Below are positions 18,136 to 26,771 of a DNA stretch of 37,626 nt, one piece after another. The notes beneath the pieces are model-generated. The model was not told the DNA's origin, did not search any database, and was given only the letters and a program-made list of their open reading frames with translations. The translations under genes were made by a program, and so were the position numbers. Position 1 is the first letter of the stretch. Every line of letters begins with the position of its first letter. Source of the stretch: Oligoflexus sp. (GTDB lineage Bacteria > Bdellovibrionota_B > Oligoflexia > Oligoflexales > Oligoflexaceae); assembly GCF_035712445.1 (NCBI RefSeq), contig NZ_DASTAT010000023.1, positions 1 through 37,626 of the forward strand. Reading direction: 5' to 3'.

Positions 18136-19134
18136 CTACTTAAGATTGCCGATGATCGCCTGGGTAAAGGCCCGCGTTCCGAGTTTTCCACCCAGATCGC
18201 TGGTCCTGGTTTCCGGATTGGCCAGCGTGCGGGTGATGGCATCGCGGACCTTGTCGCCCAAGGGTAATTCCCCGATGTAATCCAGCATGGAAGCCGCGCT
18301 CAAAAGCAGAGCCGTGGGGTTGGCCTTGTCCTGACCGGCGATATCCGGTGCGGAACCGTGCACCGCTTCAAAGATCGCATGATGATCACCGATGTTGGCA
18401 CCCGATGCGAGGCCCAGGCCACCGATCAGGCCGGCTCCAAGATCCGAGAGTATATCGCCGTAAAGATTTTCCGTCACGATCACATCGAACTGGGTGGGCT
18501 TTGTCACCATCTGCATACAGCAGTTATCGACGATCATGTCACCATATTCGATATCAGGGTAATTCGCCGCGACCTTCGTGATGGAGTCCAGAAAGAGTCC
18601 GTCGGTGTACTTCATGATGTTGGCTTTATGAACGACCAGGACGCGCTTTCTTTTCAGCTTGCGCGCCAGTTCAAAGGCATGACGACCGATGCGTTCCGAG
18701 GCCTCGGCGGTGATGAGCTTGATGCCCTGGGCCACGCCTTCAGAAATCTTGTATTCGATGCCTTTATAAAGGTCTTCCGAGTTCTCGCGCACGATGATCA
18801 TATCGATGCCGGTGTAGTGGCTGGGAAGGCCCGGGAAATTCTTGATAGGACGGACGTTGGCGAAAAGGTTCCACATCTGCCGCATCTGGACGTTGATCGA
18901 GCGATGACCGCCGCCGATCGGTGTGGTGGTGGGACCTTTGATCGCGACCTTGTTCCGGTTCAGGCTGTCGATGAATTCCTGGGGCATCAGGTTGCCGGTC
19001 TTTTCAAAAGCGGTCAGCCCGCATTCCACCTGCTCCCAGCGCACGGGAGCTTTGATGGCTTCGAAAACCTGTTTGACGCTTTCAGAAATCTCGGGTCCTA
19101 TGCCGTCGCCGGGTACAAGGGTAATGGTCTTCAT
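18136..19134 (-). CDS. NAD-type isocitrate dehydrogenase
   Basis: The 332-residue protein belongs to the isocitrate/isopropylmalate dehydrogenase family. It opens with ITLVPGDGIGPEI and carries the substrate-binding KGPTTTPIGGGHRSINVQMRQMWNLFANVRPIKNFPG segment, RENSEDLYKGIEY, the HKANIMKYTDGLF lysine region and the DILSDLGAGLIGGLG metal-binding Asp segment. The spacing and the GGGHRSINVQMRQ signature fit the short NAD-dependent isocitrate dehydrogenase (IDH3-like) rather than LeuB. It would make 2-oxoglutarate and NADH in the TCA cycle. It lies 42 bases after the NUDIX gene. Homoisocitrate or tartrate dehydrogenases are relatives; isocitrate is the best guess. Confidence 0.88.
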   Translation of the reverse strand: MKTITLVPGDGIGPEISESVKQVFEAIKAPVRWEQVECGLTAFEKTGNLMPQEFIDSLNRNKVAIKGPTTTPIGGGHRSINVQMRQMWNLFANVRPIKNFPGLPSHYTGIDMIIVRENSEDLYKGIEYKISEGVAQGIKLITAEASERIGRHAFELARKLKRKRVLVVHKANIMKYTDGLFLDSITKVAANYPDIEYGDMIVDNCCMQMVTKPTQFDVIVTENLYGDILSDLGAGLIGGLGLASGANIGDHHAIFEAVHGSAPDIAGQDKANPTALLLSAASMLDYIGELPLGDKVRDAITRTLANPETRTSDLGGKLGTRAFTQAIIGNLK

Positions 19135-19176
19135 ATCGCTATTCTCCGCTAGATTGGAAAAACTTAAAGTTCTGTT

Positions 19177-19728
19177 TCAGTCGTTCAATAGAAAGCGTCG
19201 GGACATCAGGATCGTCAGCGCAGCGAGGGCGTTATGAATACCGCCTTCCTTCATTGTAGCATCGAGCTCGTCCAGGGACAGAGTCCTCACTTCGATACGT
19301 TCTGTCAAATCGGGAAAATGCTGACGCTCTGGTGGCAAATAACAGCCGCGGGCTAAAAACATATGGAGCCGATTGGTCAGGATCGCCGGATTGGGGCTGA
19401 TGACGCCCACCTTTTCGATGCTGCGCGCGCGATAGCCGGTTTCCTCTTCCAGTTCCCGCGCCGCGGCCAAAGCCGGGTCCTCATCATCATCAATACCGCC
19501 GCCCGGACATTCCAGGGTCATCTGCATCATCCCCACGCGCGGCTGATGCACGAGGATCGCGCGGCCGTCTTCCGTCAGGGCGAAGACATTCACCCAGGAT
19601 CTTGTGTCGATGCGATAATACGCCAGCGGCACAGGCTTGCCGTTTTCCTTCTCTACGAGGGAAACCTCTTCGACTTGAAAGACCGGGGTTTGAGCCAGGA
19701 CCTTCTTATGTGTGATGCTCCAATCCAT
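19177..19728 (-). CDS. NUDIX hydrolase, ADP-ribose pyrophosphatase-like
   Basis: The 183-residue protein contains a complete Nudix box, GGGIDDDEDPALAAARELEEETGYRA, which coordinates the catalytic magnesium. The N-terminal YYRIDTRSWVNVFALTEDGRAILVHQPRVG segment and the upstream ECPGG are typical of ADP-ribose or nucleotide-sugar pyrophosphatases. The ATG at 19728 follows the RNase J stop (TAA, 19733-19735) by four bases and uses the AGGTAA there as its ribosome-binding site; an upstream ATG at 19749 would overlap RNase J. The substrate cannot be fixed from sequence. Confidence 0.9.
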   Translation of the reverse strand: MDWSITHKKVLAQTPVFQVEEVSLVEKENGKPVPLAYYRIDTRSWVNVFALTEDGRAILVHQPRVGMMQMTLECPGGGIDDDEDPALAAARELEEETGYRARSIEKVGVISPNPAILTNRLHMFLARGCYLPPERQHFPDLTERIEVRTLSLDELDATMKEGGIHNALAALTILMSRRFLLND

Positions 19729-19732
19729 AGGC

Positions 19733-21424
19733 TTACCTGTCGATTCCATAGATTTTGCTGATGACCACCGGCTTTTTCACGAAAAGCTCAGAAAGCTTCC
19801 GCCGGATCATGAGCCGCGCCTGTTCATTGAATGAGACGATGGAAAATTCCTTGCGCGACTCGGCCTGATACAGATGATGCAGGCTTCCCAGTATTTGCAT
19901 TTCGCATGCCTCCTCTTCCGCTTCGTCAGCGAAGGGCAGGCCGATAAATTCCACTTCGATCTGCATAGGATGCTGGGGGCCGACAAGCCCGGTGCAGATC
20001 GCCATTCCCGAGTCGCCGATCTTATGCCGTGAACGCATAGTGTCGTAACTCATGGGCAAACGCGACCAGGAATCTATGAAAAGTGAAGGAAGATCAAACT
20101 CAGCGAAGATTTCATAGCCATCGGCACCAAGCGCCACCACGCGACCGTTGCGAGCGGGAATCACCTGCTCAATCCTTGGGGCCAAAGCCTGATTGGTCTT
20201 GATCTGCGTGAAAGTCCCGTGCACGGGCATATAAAACTGGGGATTCACAGCCTGAATCAGGCGGGTCAGATCCCCTGCATAGGCATGGCCGCTGACATGA
20301 ATCCCGGGCTTCTCGCGCGCGGTGATCATCTTCGCGCCTTTTTCATGGCCCATGCTGATCAGTTTGAAAATGGCCTTTTCATTGCCGGGAATCACGCGCG
20401 AAGAAAAGATCACCTGATCCTCGGCCTTCACCTGCAGATGATTGACCTCGTCATTCATAATGCGCTTCAGGCCCGAGCGGTACTCGCCCTGACAACCCGA
20501 ACAGAGCACCACCACATCCTTGCGACTCAGGCGCGCCGCGGCGTCTTCATCGACCAGCACCTGGGCTTCCTCACCAAGCAGGCTGAGTTTGGCGGCAATC
20601 TCAAGACTCTTGCGGAGCCCGGCACCGAAGACCAAAACTCGTTTCTGAGTCTCCTGCGCCGCCCGCAGCACAGTTTTGATGCGCCAGAGGTTACTGGAGA
20701 AAGTCGTGAGATAGCTGATGCCCGTCGCGGTCGCAAAACAGGCCTTCAGTTCGGGAAGGACTGTGCTTTCACTCGGGCATTCTCCGCTGGATCCGGCGTT
20801 GGTGCTGTCGGCGACCATGACGCGGAAAGGGGAGGACTTGGCGTTTTTACTGACGCGATCCAGGTCCAGGTCCGGGTCGATCGGCAAAAAACCCTGCACT
20901 TTGAAGTCGCCGGTGTGAAAGATCCGATTGCCGTCGCCCATGTCGATCGCCAGCGCACTGCACTGGGGAATGGAATGGGGGACATGAATCCAGTCGATCT
21001 TTGCATGGCCGACGCGGCAGGAATCACCTGATTTTATAGGGCGTATATCATAAGCGGTCTGATCACCGCGCTGCATGAGTTTATCTTTCAAAAGCTCATG
21101 CGCCCAGGGACCGATGTAAACAGGAGCCGGCCAGCGCGTCAGAAAATAGGGAAGGGCGCCGAGATGATCTTCATGGCCGTGCGTGATCAGATAGGCCGTG
21201 GGTTGCATGCCGAGGATGCTTTCCAGCTCCTCCCATGCAGGAATATGCGCATCAACGCCAATTTCGAAGGGTTCGGCGAACGACAGACCGCAGTCCACCA
21301 GCAGGCAGACCCCTTGATTGACGTAAAGAGTGAGATTCATCCCGAACTCGCCGCAGCCCCCGACCGTAAAGATATACACTCGTGTCGGATCCTGGAGAGA
21401 CTGAGCTTGAAGGGTATTGTGCAT
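19733..21424 (-). CDS. Ribonuclease J-type metallo-beta-lactamase/beta-CASP nuclease
   Basis: The 563-residue protein has an N-terminal metallo-beta-lactamase fold with the zinc motif THGHEDHLGALP (H82, H84, D86, H87), a later DMGDGNRIFHTGDFKV strand, a beta-CASP insert and HVSGHAYAGDLTRLIQAVNPQFYMPVHG near residue 400. The length matches RNase J, a 5'-3' exo- and endoribonuclease for mRNA decay and rRNA maturation. The C-terminal domain (from about 470) is divergent. It lies 82 bases after the AgmX-like gene and is followed immediately by NUDIX and idh. Confidence 0.9.
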   Translation of the reverse strand: MHNTLQAQSLQDPTRVYIFTVGGCGEFGMNLTLYVNQGVCLLVDCGLSFAEPFEIGVDAHIPAWEELESILGMQPTAYLITHGHEDHLGALPYFLTRWPAPVYIGPWAHELLKDKLMQRGDQTAYDIRPIKSGDSCRVGHAKIDWIHVPHSIPQCSALAIDMGDGNRIFHTGDFKVQGFLPIDPDLDLDRVSKNAKSSPFRVMVADSTNAGSSGECPSESTVLPELKACFATATGISYLTTFSSNLWRIKTVLRAAQETQKRVLVFGAGLRKSLEIAAKLSLLGEEAQVLVDEDAAARLSRKDVVVLCSGCQGEYRSGLKRIMNDEVNHLQVKAEDQVIFSSRVIPGNEKAIFKLISMGHEKGAKMITAREKPGIHVSGHAYAGDLTRLIQAVNPQFYMPVHGTFTQIKTNQALAPRIEQVIPARNGRVVALGADGYEIFAEFDLPSLFIDSWSRLPMSYDTMRSRHKIGDSGMAICTGLVGPQHPMQIEVEFIGLPFADEAEEEACEMQILGSLHHLYQAESRKEFSIVSFNEQARLMIRRKLSELFVKKPVVISKIYGIDR

Positions 21425-21506
21425 TGATTTCGTCCGGAAAATGCCAGCAGCAGCGACGCTGGCGTCGCGAAAACTGAGCGTTTATACAGAACTTGCAGTC
21501 AAATTG

Positions 21507-23153
21507 CTATCCTTTTGCAGGCCGGAAAAGGAAGGGGTAACTGATCTGAATGCTTCCCTTCTGTGGTTTTGGCCATTTCCAGTTGGCAATCTTGCCGCGC
21601 ACGCATTCAATCATCTTGGGATCGCTGATGGAACTCGTGACCAGGTCAATGTCAAAGACCTGACCCTGGGTGTCGAGGTGCCATTGCCACTCCATGGAAC
21701 CGACTGTCTGCTGATTGCGTCGCAACGCCAGCTCGTAGCAAAGCTGAAGTTCAAACCTATATTTGGCGATGGTCTGCTCGATCAATTTGGGATCGAGGGT
21801 ACCGATCAAAGGTTCGCGCACGATCTTCGGTTTGTCAGGATCGAAAATCGAAGCCTGGATCTGGCTGACCTTGTCATTGAAATTCCGGAAGCTGCCCTGT
21901 TCGACAAGACTCAGAAAACTGCTGTCCGCGGCGATGACCAAGGGGCTGGAGTTGTCGACTGTCACCGGGACCACGGGCTCGCGGTGGCGGACGATCCGCT
22001 TCTGATGATCCTCGGCAAAGCGGGCCAGCTGCTCGACTTCTTTATACATGGCGTCTTCATCGGACGCTTCCGCCTTGAAGAGCTGGACCTTGGTCGGCTC
22101 GACAGTCTGGCGGTACTCATTGAAATCGTAATTCCGATCCGAGGTGAATTCCTGCGTCGCTTTTCTGCGCAGGGAAAGAGTCACCTGAGCATTCTTATGC
22201 CAGATGTTCAACTTATCTTCAAGGCGCAGAAGGCTGCCGCGGAAGCTCTCGCCCATGACATAGGGCAGGGCTACAAGTGCGTTCCGGCGATCGTTCAGAA
22301 TACGGCCTTCCAGGTTCTCGCGCTTGGCGAGAATGGCCTCGATATCATGATCGAGCTGCCGGTAAAGATTACGATAGTGCTCACGGGACTCCAGGAAAAC
22401 AGGGTGCTGCGCCGGATTTCCCTTGAGCGCATCATAGCCCAGCAGGGTATCGGTGAAGCCCTTGGCGAATTCCATGGCGGATCGGATCGGCACGAGCCTA
22501 TCGTATTTCACCTGCAGGCTTTCCGGAACATTGAGCAGGTGCTTCGGATGAATGAAGGGCAGAGTATATTCGTTCCTAAGGTCAATGAAATCGCGTGGCC
22601 GATCATCCGGTTTCTTCAGAAGACCGAGGACGAAACCACCCATAAACCAAAGGGCGGCCACAAGGCCGATGCCGAGGAACTTTAAATCCTGACGACCGCC
22701 AAACCAAAGATCAAGCGACGAACCGCGATAATCCTTGTTCGTGGTCTTCTGCACGGCCCGGGTCTGGCGCTCTTTGCCAATGCGAATCAGAACGCGCAGG
22801 TCATTGTAGGCGATACTGCCGTAATCGCCCTTTTTCATGATGTGCGTATAAGCCGATTTCCGATCGGAGTTGATATCCTCGATCTTGCCTTCAAAGGTCG
22901 TGAAGCCTTCCCAGTTGGGATCCAGGTCCACTTCCACGCCACGTTTGGTGATCTTCAGAATGCGGATATCAGTCGGCAGGGCATAAAAAGGTGCGGTCAG
23001 CTCGCCATCTGGGTCACTCGTGAGAAAGATCGAGCCGCGTTTGGTGAAAGGACGCGAAGTCTTCGAGAGGAGCTCACCGTTCTGGTGAACCTCGATGAAG
23101 ATTTTGTAATTGTCCCGCGGTTTTTTCCGCAGTTTCCACCAGGAGCGCCTCAG
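21507..23153 (-). CDS. AgmX/PglI C-terminal-domain membrane protein, probably started by CTG
   Basis: The C-terminal 100 residues (YRFELQLCYELALRRN...GSMEWQWHLDTQGQVFDIDLVTSS...CVRGKIANWKWPKPQKG...ISYPFLF) match the AgmX/PglI C-terminal domain, a TonB-C-like periplasmic domain in envelope and gliding proteins of Myxococcota and relatives. One membrane segment (FLGIGLVAALWFMGGFVLGLL) separates it from a cytoplasmic beta-rich N-terminus. ATG, GTG or TTG starts occur only from 22937 on, but the frame is open and protein-like for 72 further codons to CTG at 23153. That codon sits eight bases after AAGGAGA (rc of 23161-23167), itself just after the ExbD gene's stop. I therefore extend the gene to CTG (548 residues). 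It is last in the ExbB-ExbD-ExbD operon and may be its TonB-like effector. Confidence 0.75.
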   Translation of the reverse strand: MRRSWWKLRKKPRDNYKIFIEVHQNGELLSKTSRPFTKRGSIFLTSDPDGELTAPFYALPTDIRILKITKRGVEVDLDPNWEGFTTFEGKIEDINSDRKSAYTHIMKKGDYGSIAYNDLRVLIRIGKERQTRAVQKTTNKDYRGSSLDLWFGGRQDLKFLGIGLVAALWFMGGFVLGLLKKPDDRPRDFIDLRNEYTLPFIHPKHLLNVPESLQVKYDRLVPIRSAMEFAKGFTDTLLGYDALKGNPAQHPVFLESREHYRNLYRQLDHDIEAILAKRENLEGRILNDRRNALVALPYVMGESFRGSLLRLEDKLNIWHKNAQVTLSLRRKATQEFTSDRNYDFNEYRQTVEPTKVQLFKAEASDEDAMYKEVEQLARFAEDHQKRIVRHREPVVPVTVDNSSPLVIAADSSFLSLVEQGSFRNFNDKVSQIQASIFDPDKPKIVREPLIGTLDPKLIEQTIAKYRFELQLCYELALRRNQQTVGSMEWQWHLDTQGQVFDIDLVTSSISDPKMIECVRGKIANWKWPKPQKGSIQISYPFLFRPAKG

Positions 23154-23166
23154 GGATCAGTCTCCT

Positions 23167-23691
23167 TCAATGCTTGAGCACCCTTGTTTCAAAGCCGTAT
23201 TTCGCAATGCGGGCTTCCGCCAGGGCATAGATCACAGGTCTTAGGTGAATGTATTTCAGCTTCTGATCCACCGCGAGCACCGCGGTCGTTCGGGTCAGGT
23301 TGCTTTCGAGCTTGATCGCCGTGGAATAGGCTTCCTTTTTCACCCGGTTTTGCAGATAGGTGACCAGGGGCTCCACGTCTTTCATATTCTGCGAATCAAT
23401 CGGCCAGCTGAAGCGGCGTCGATCCGAAGTCACGACCAGGACCTTCTTCCCATCCTGAAACACACCGAGCCAGATGCCGCCATCCGGAAGATTCTTCGCA
23501 TCATACTGAATCACATCCACACGCGCACCGAGGCGTGGATTGAGTCCCGTCAGAAGATGCCCGCGCAGAATGATGACCAGTCCAAACGCGATCAACGCCG
23601 GAAAGGGGAACCACAGCACAGGTTCCTGCAGTCTTTCCTTGAGGCCCATCAGGGCTTCGACCCAGCTTTGATTGCGTCCCTGGCCGTTCAT
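23167..23691 (-). CDS. ExbD/TolR-like biopolymer transport protein (second copy)
   Basis: The 174-residue protein has a short cytoplasmic N-terminus, one membrane segment (about residues 26-47, LWFPFPALIAFGLVIILRG) and a periplasmic domain ending AVLAVDQKLKYIHLRPVIYALAEARIAKYGFETRVL, the ExbD/TolR fold signature. The proton-relay Asp that ExbD and TolR normally carry in the membrane helix is absent. It overlaps the preceding ExbD-like gene by four bases and is followed by the AgmX-like gene, whose ribosome-binding site begins within its last codons. It is likely a subunit of an envelope stator complex with the TolQ-like protein. Confidence 0.8.
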   Translation of the reverse strand: MNGQGRNQSWVEALMGLKERLQEPVLWFPFPALIAFGLVIILRGHLLTGLNPRLGARVDVIQYDAKNLPDGGIWLGVFQDGKKVLVVTSDRRRFSWPIDSQNMKDVEPLVTYLQNRVKKEAYSTAIKLESNLTRTTAVLAVDQKLKYIHLRPVIYALAEARIAKYGFETRVLKH

Positions 23692-24254
23692 AAGAGCCCG
23701 CCTCCGACGACGACCTTGTCAAAGAGCTTGGAGCTGCGCAGACCGGAAATGCACTGAATCACGATCGGCATCGGAATTTCCTCGGTCGGGAGGAAAAGCA
23801 CGGTGCGCGAACGAGTTTTGCCGGTTTCCTCGGCCTTTTCCTGCATCCAGCGCTCCATGTCCTTGGCGAGGCGGTTCAACTGGGGCGCTCCATCCGCATG
23901 CGGTATGTAGAATTTATTCCGTACATTGGTCAGGTCCTGAGCGAAAGCGCCGACCGTTCCGAAGAAAAAGGCGTCGCGCGTCAGAAGAATCAGGGGCGTA
24001 TCCGCCGACAGCGTTTCACTGCCTTTTTCGGCGAAATTCTTGAATCCCGTGTCCTGGATCGGGACCTGGACCACAGGAATCTCCGCTTCGATCAAACCAT
24101 AGCGGCCGGCCATGGAAATCGCCCGCAGAACGGACGACAGATAAAACATGAGGCCCACGGCCGCGAGCACGCTGATCGGGATATACCAGACGTTATTAGA
24201 TAATCTCTTCTTCGTCCTTGATATCTTCAACTGAAGCATCGTCGAAGCTGTCAT
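23688..24254 (-). CDS. ExbD/TolR-like biopolymer transport protein (first copy)
   Basis: The 188-residue protein has one membrane segment (about residues 22-46, VWYIPISVLAAVGLMFYLSS) and a periplasmic ExbD-like domain (VLFLPTEEIPMPIVIQCISGLRSSKLFDKVVVGGGLL). Aligned by eye to the ExbD pattern TPFIDVMLVLLI, the conserved Asp position reads Ser (IPISVLAAVGLM). The ATG at 24254 is supported by GAGGTGG five bases upstream and overlaps the end of the TolQ-like gene by 59 bases, so the two are coupled. The two ExbD-like proteins are quite different from each other, as with the paired TolR homologues of the Myxococcus Agl motor. Confidence 0.78.
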   Translation of the reverse strand: MTASTMLQLKISRTKKRLSNNVWYIPISVLAAVGLMFYLSSVLRAISMAGRYGLIEAEIPVVQVPIQDTGFKNFAEKGSETLSADTPLILLTRDAFFFGTVGAFAQDLTNVRNKFYIPHADGAPQLNRLAKDMERWMQEKAEETGKTRSRTVLFLPTEEIPMPIVIQCISGLRSSKLFDKVVVGGGLL

Positions 24255-24984
24255 CTTCCACCTCGGTCTTGGATTCGGTCGGCGCGGCTTCGCGCTTGCT
24301 CACAGGCTCCTGGACGGGCGCAGCGGCTTCTGCCATCGGCGCGGCGACATAGGTCGCCATTTCCTGCGGAGCCAGAAGGTTGATCAGAACGGACACACCG
24401 TAATGCACGCGTTCGGTCAGGCGAATCGCGAGACCGCGGAGCATCTGGTGTCCGGTGAGAAAGAGCATGCTCATCAGAAGGCCCATCGTCGTGGGATTGA
24501 GCGAACCCGCGATCCCGTTGGCGAGACGCGCCTGCTTTTCCGAGGTATCGAGGATTTCAATCGAATCGAAAGCCGCCCAAAGCCCATCGATCGTCCCGAG
24601 TATCCCGATCAGAAGAATCAGCGTCGAGAGCGCGGGAAGAATGCTGATCCGTGATTCGAGCCTCGGCAGAAAGTCGATGGTTTCCTCTTCGATCGTTCCC
24701 CGCACGGTATGCGGATCACGCTCCAAAGCTTCCAGAGCTTTCAGGCCGATCGACGGCAGCGAGGTATACGACGCGTTCTTGCAGATACTCACCGCGCGCT
24801 CCAGATCCTCGGCTTGGACGGAGCGGCGAAGGTTGTTCAAAAACTTTTTGAAATCAACATTGTAAACGAACTGCAGCATAATCAGACGTTCGAAGATGAT
24901 CAGTGTGCCGATGAAGCCCAAGGCAATGATCGCAATCAGATAAAGATTGCCATTTTGTAAACTGACTGCCAGCTGACTCCACAT
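24196..24984 (-). CDS. MotA/TolQ/ExbB-type proton channel protein
   Basis: The 262-residue inner-membrane protein has three hydrophobic segments (about 14-34, 115-137 and 160-185). The second contains LSTLILLIGILGTIDGLWAAF and the third IAGSLNPTTMGLLMSMLFL, the polar-Thr motifs typical of the ExbB/TolQ ion path. A cytoplasmic Pro/Glu-rich tail (AAAPVQEPVSKREAAPTESKTEVEDDSFDD...) is unusually long and acidic. It heads an operon with two ExbD-like proteins and the AgmX-like protein. The pmf-driven function is assumed from the family; partner Asp residues appear to be missing. Confidence 0.9.
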   Translation of the reverse strand: MWSQLAVSLQNGNLYLIAIIALGFIGTLIIFERLIMLQFVYNVDFKKFLNNLRRSVQAEDLERAVSICKNASYTSLPSIGLKALEALERDPHTVRGTIEEETIDFLPRLESRISILPALSTLILLIGILGTIDGLWAAFDSIEILDTSEKQARLANGIAGSLNPTTMGLLMSMLFLTGHQMLRGLAIRLTERVHYGVSVLINLLAPQEMATYVAAPMAEAAAPVQEPVSKREAAPTESKTEVEDDSFDDASVEDIKDEEEII

Positions 24985-25071
24985 CAGTGAGCCCTTTCCT
25001 GTCGATGACTGCAGATATCATTACTATTGTAACTCTGTCAGACAGGCTTTGGATACTGGCGGGCCAGGGTT

Positions 25072-26649
25072 TCAGCGCTTGTTGATTTTGGTAATTTCGG
25101 TTTGAGCGTTAAGTTCCGCATCAATCTCATTGTTTTGCGTGGAGGTCTTGAGGGAAAGCGTGCCCTTTTCGCAGGCGCGAGCAAAGGCTTTCAAAATCTC
25201 GGGATCGAAGAGATCGGATTCGCTCATCAGTCGTTCAACCGCTTCATCCTGGTCCATGAAACCGGAGTAGACGCGGCCTGAAACCATGGCGTCAAACACA
25301 TCGGAAATGGCCACGATACGCCCGAAGAAGGGAATATCCTCGCCGGCGAGGCCTTCCGGATAGCCGGTGCCGTCCCATTTTTCATGATGATATTTGATGC
25401 CGGAGATGATGCGCTGGGCATTCGGCAGATGACCGATGATGTTGGCGCCAATCGTCGGATGCAGTTTCATCTCCGCGTATTCCTCGGAGCTGAGCATGCC
25501 GGCCTTTTTCAATATGGCGTCAGGAATCCCTATTTTGCCGATGTCATGGCAGAGCGAACTGATCATCAGAAGGCGTTTGACGTCCTTATGAAGTTTCATC
25601 TCATCAGCAATCGCCATCGCATAGCTCGATACGCGTTCCGAATGGCCGCGCGTATAGGTGTCCTTCGCTTCGATGGTGCTCAGCATGGTGTCGATGATAC
25701 CAAAGAGCCAGGAGTCGAGTTCTTTTCTCAGCAGCATGGACTCGATGATAGGCGAGGCCCGCTGCAGGAGAGCCTGGGTCGTTTCGAGTTCCTGGATCGA
25801 GAAGTTCTCTTCCGGGCTATCGATCTCGATATGAACCAGGGCTATGATTTCCTCGTTGTGGCAAACGGGAAGAATCGCGCGGCTGCGACCTTCATGGGTG
25901 ACCCGCGCTTCTGGATTCAAAAGAATGCCCTGCTTGCGCGAAAGAGCATCTTCAAAGGCGCTCTTGCTGAGAAGGAAGCTATTATTGCTTTCCTTAAAAT
26001 TTTTGATGGCGTATGGAATCAGCTGCCGGGTTTGATCCGACCAGATGAAGACAGCCGCGCGCGTCGCGTTACCGATGATCTTGCCGACGCTTTTCAAAAG
26101 CGTATTGCAGCTTTCATTCAGATCTTTGATGACGATCAGGTTACTGTGATAGTTGAAGATATCCGAGATAGCCTGCGTATTGCTCATCACATTGTTGGCG
26201 AGCGTGCTGGGATCGAGGCGAACCGCGCGGCGGAAATGATGCCGATGCGGATTCTCCATCTCGATCGGACCTTTGATGCCCGCCGGTTCATCGAGCTGCA
26301 TATCAAAGCGCATCAGGTCGGTGGCGATATGAATGCCACTGTCCGGTGCGACAAAGGTGAATTCGGTGGAGCCGATCAGGATGCGATCGCCGTTATCGAG
26401 GGTTGAGTTGATAACCCGATCGCCGTTGATATAAGTGCCATTGCGGGATTCGAGATCTTCGAGGATGAAGAGGCGGCCGCGTTTTTTGATGCGAACATGG
26501 TGGCGGGAGGCTTCGGCATCGCGCAGGACCACTTCGTTGGTGGGGTCGCGGCCAATGGAAATAGGGAACTGCTTCAGCTCAATGCGGCTGCCAGCGTTGT
26601 ATCCCCTCTCGACCAATAAAAAAGCCATACCCATAGCGCGTTTATCCAC
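25072..26649 (-). CDS. FHA-GAF-HD-GYP protein (cyclic-di-GMP phosphodiesterase type)
   Basis: The 525-residue cytoplasmic protein has an FHA domain (about 27-100: ISIGRDPTNEVVLRDAEASRHHVRI...LESRNGTYINGDRV), which binds phospho-threonine; a GAF-like sensor region (about 165-300); and an HD-GYP domain (about 325-500) with H368-D369 and HHEKWDGTGYP (421-431). The core catalytic motifs are intact, so it should hydrolyse cyclic-di-GMP or cGAMP, with activity probably set by phosphoprotein binding. The GTG at 26649 starts the longest form; in-frame ATGs at 26634 and 26628 are good alternatives because the FHA domain begins about 20 residues later. It is the first gene of the minus-strand block and lies 87 bases before the TolQ-like gene. 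Confidence 0.93.
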   Translation of the reverse strand: MDKRAMGMAFLLVERGYNAGSRIELKQFPISIGRDPTNEVVLRDAEASRHHVRIKKRGRLFILEDLESRNGTYINGDRVINSTLDNGDRILIGSTEFTFVAPDSGIHIATDLMRFDMQLDEPAGIKGPIEMENPHRHHFRRAVRLDPSTLANNVMSNTQAISDIFNYHSNLIVIKDLNESCNTLLKSVGKIIGNATRAAVFIWSDQTRQLIPYAIKNFKESNNSFLLSKSAFEDALSRKQGILLNPEARVTHEGRSRAILPVCHNEEIIALVHIEIDSPEENFSIQELETTQALLQRASPIIESMLLRKELDSWLFGIIDTMLSTIEAKDTYTRGHSERVSSYAMAIADEMKLHKDVKRLLMISSLCHDIGKIGIPDAILKKAGMLSSEEYAEMKLHPTIGANIIGHLPNAQRIISGIKYHHEKWDGTGYPEGLAGEDIPFFGRIVAISDVFDAMVSGRVYSGFMDQDEAVERLMSESDLFDPEILKAFARACEKGTLSLKTSTQNNEIDAELNAQTEITKINKR

Positions 26650-26710
26650 CCATTTCCGGCCTACTCTTCTTTATCGGCAGAGTGTCCACGTTCCCTGAGT
26701 GTCTCAAGTT

Positions 26711-26745
26711 TTGACAGCCGGGGCCGATAATGAAGCAGCTGTCAA
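26711..26745. repeat. TTGACAGC/GCTGTCAA inverted repeat in a divergent promoter region
   Basis: TTGACAGC (26711-26718) and GCTGTCAA (26738-26745) are perfect eight-base inverted arms 19 bases apart, between the divergent HD-GYP gene and the secreted-protein gene. Each arm contains a TTGACA -35 consensus, one per strand, but I could not pair either with a good -10 at normal spacing. It could be an operator or a coincidence of promoter elements. Confidence 0.45.
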
Positions 26746-26771
26746 TTCAGGAACTTAGGAGGGACGGGACC

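Noticed and set aside
26641..26650. TTATCCACC, one mismatch from a DnaA box
   Set aside because: A single imperfect copy overlapping a gene start, with no cluster or AT-rich unwinding region.
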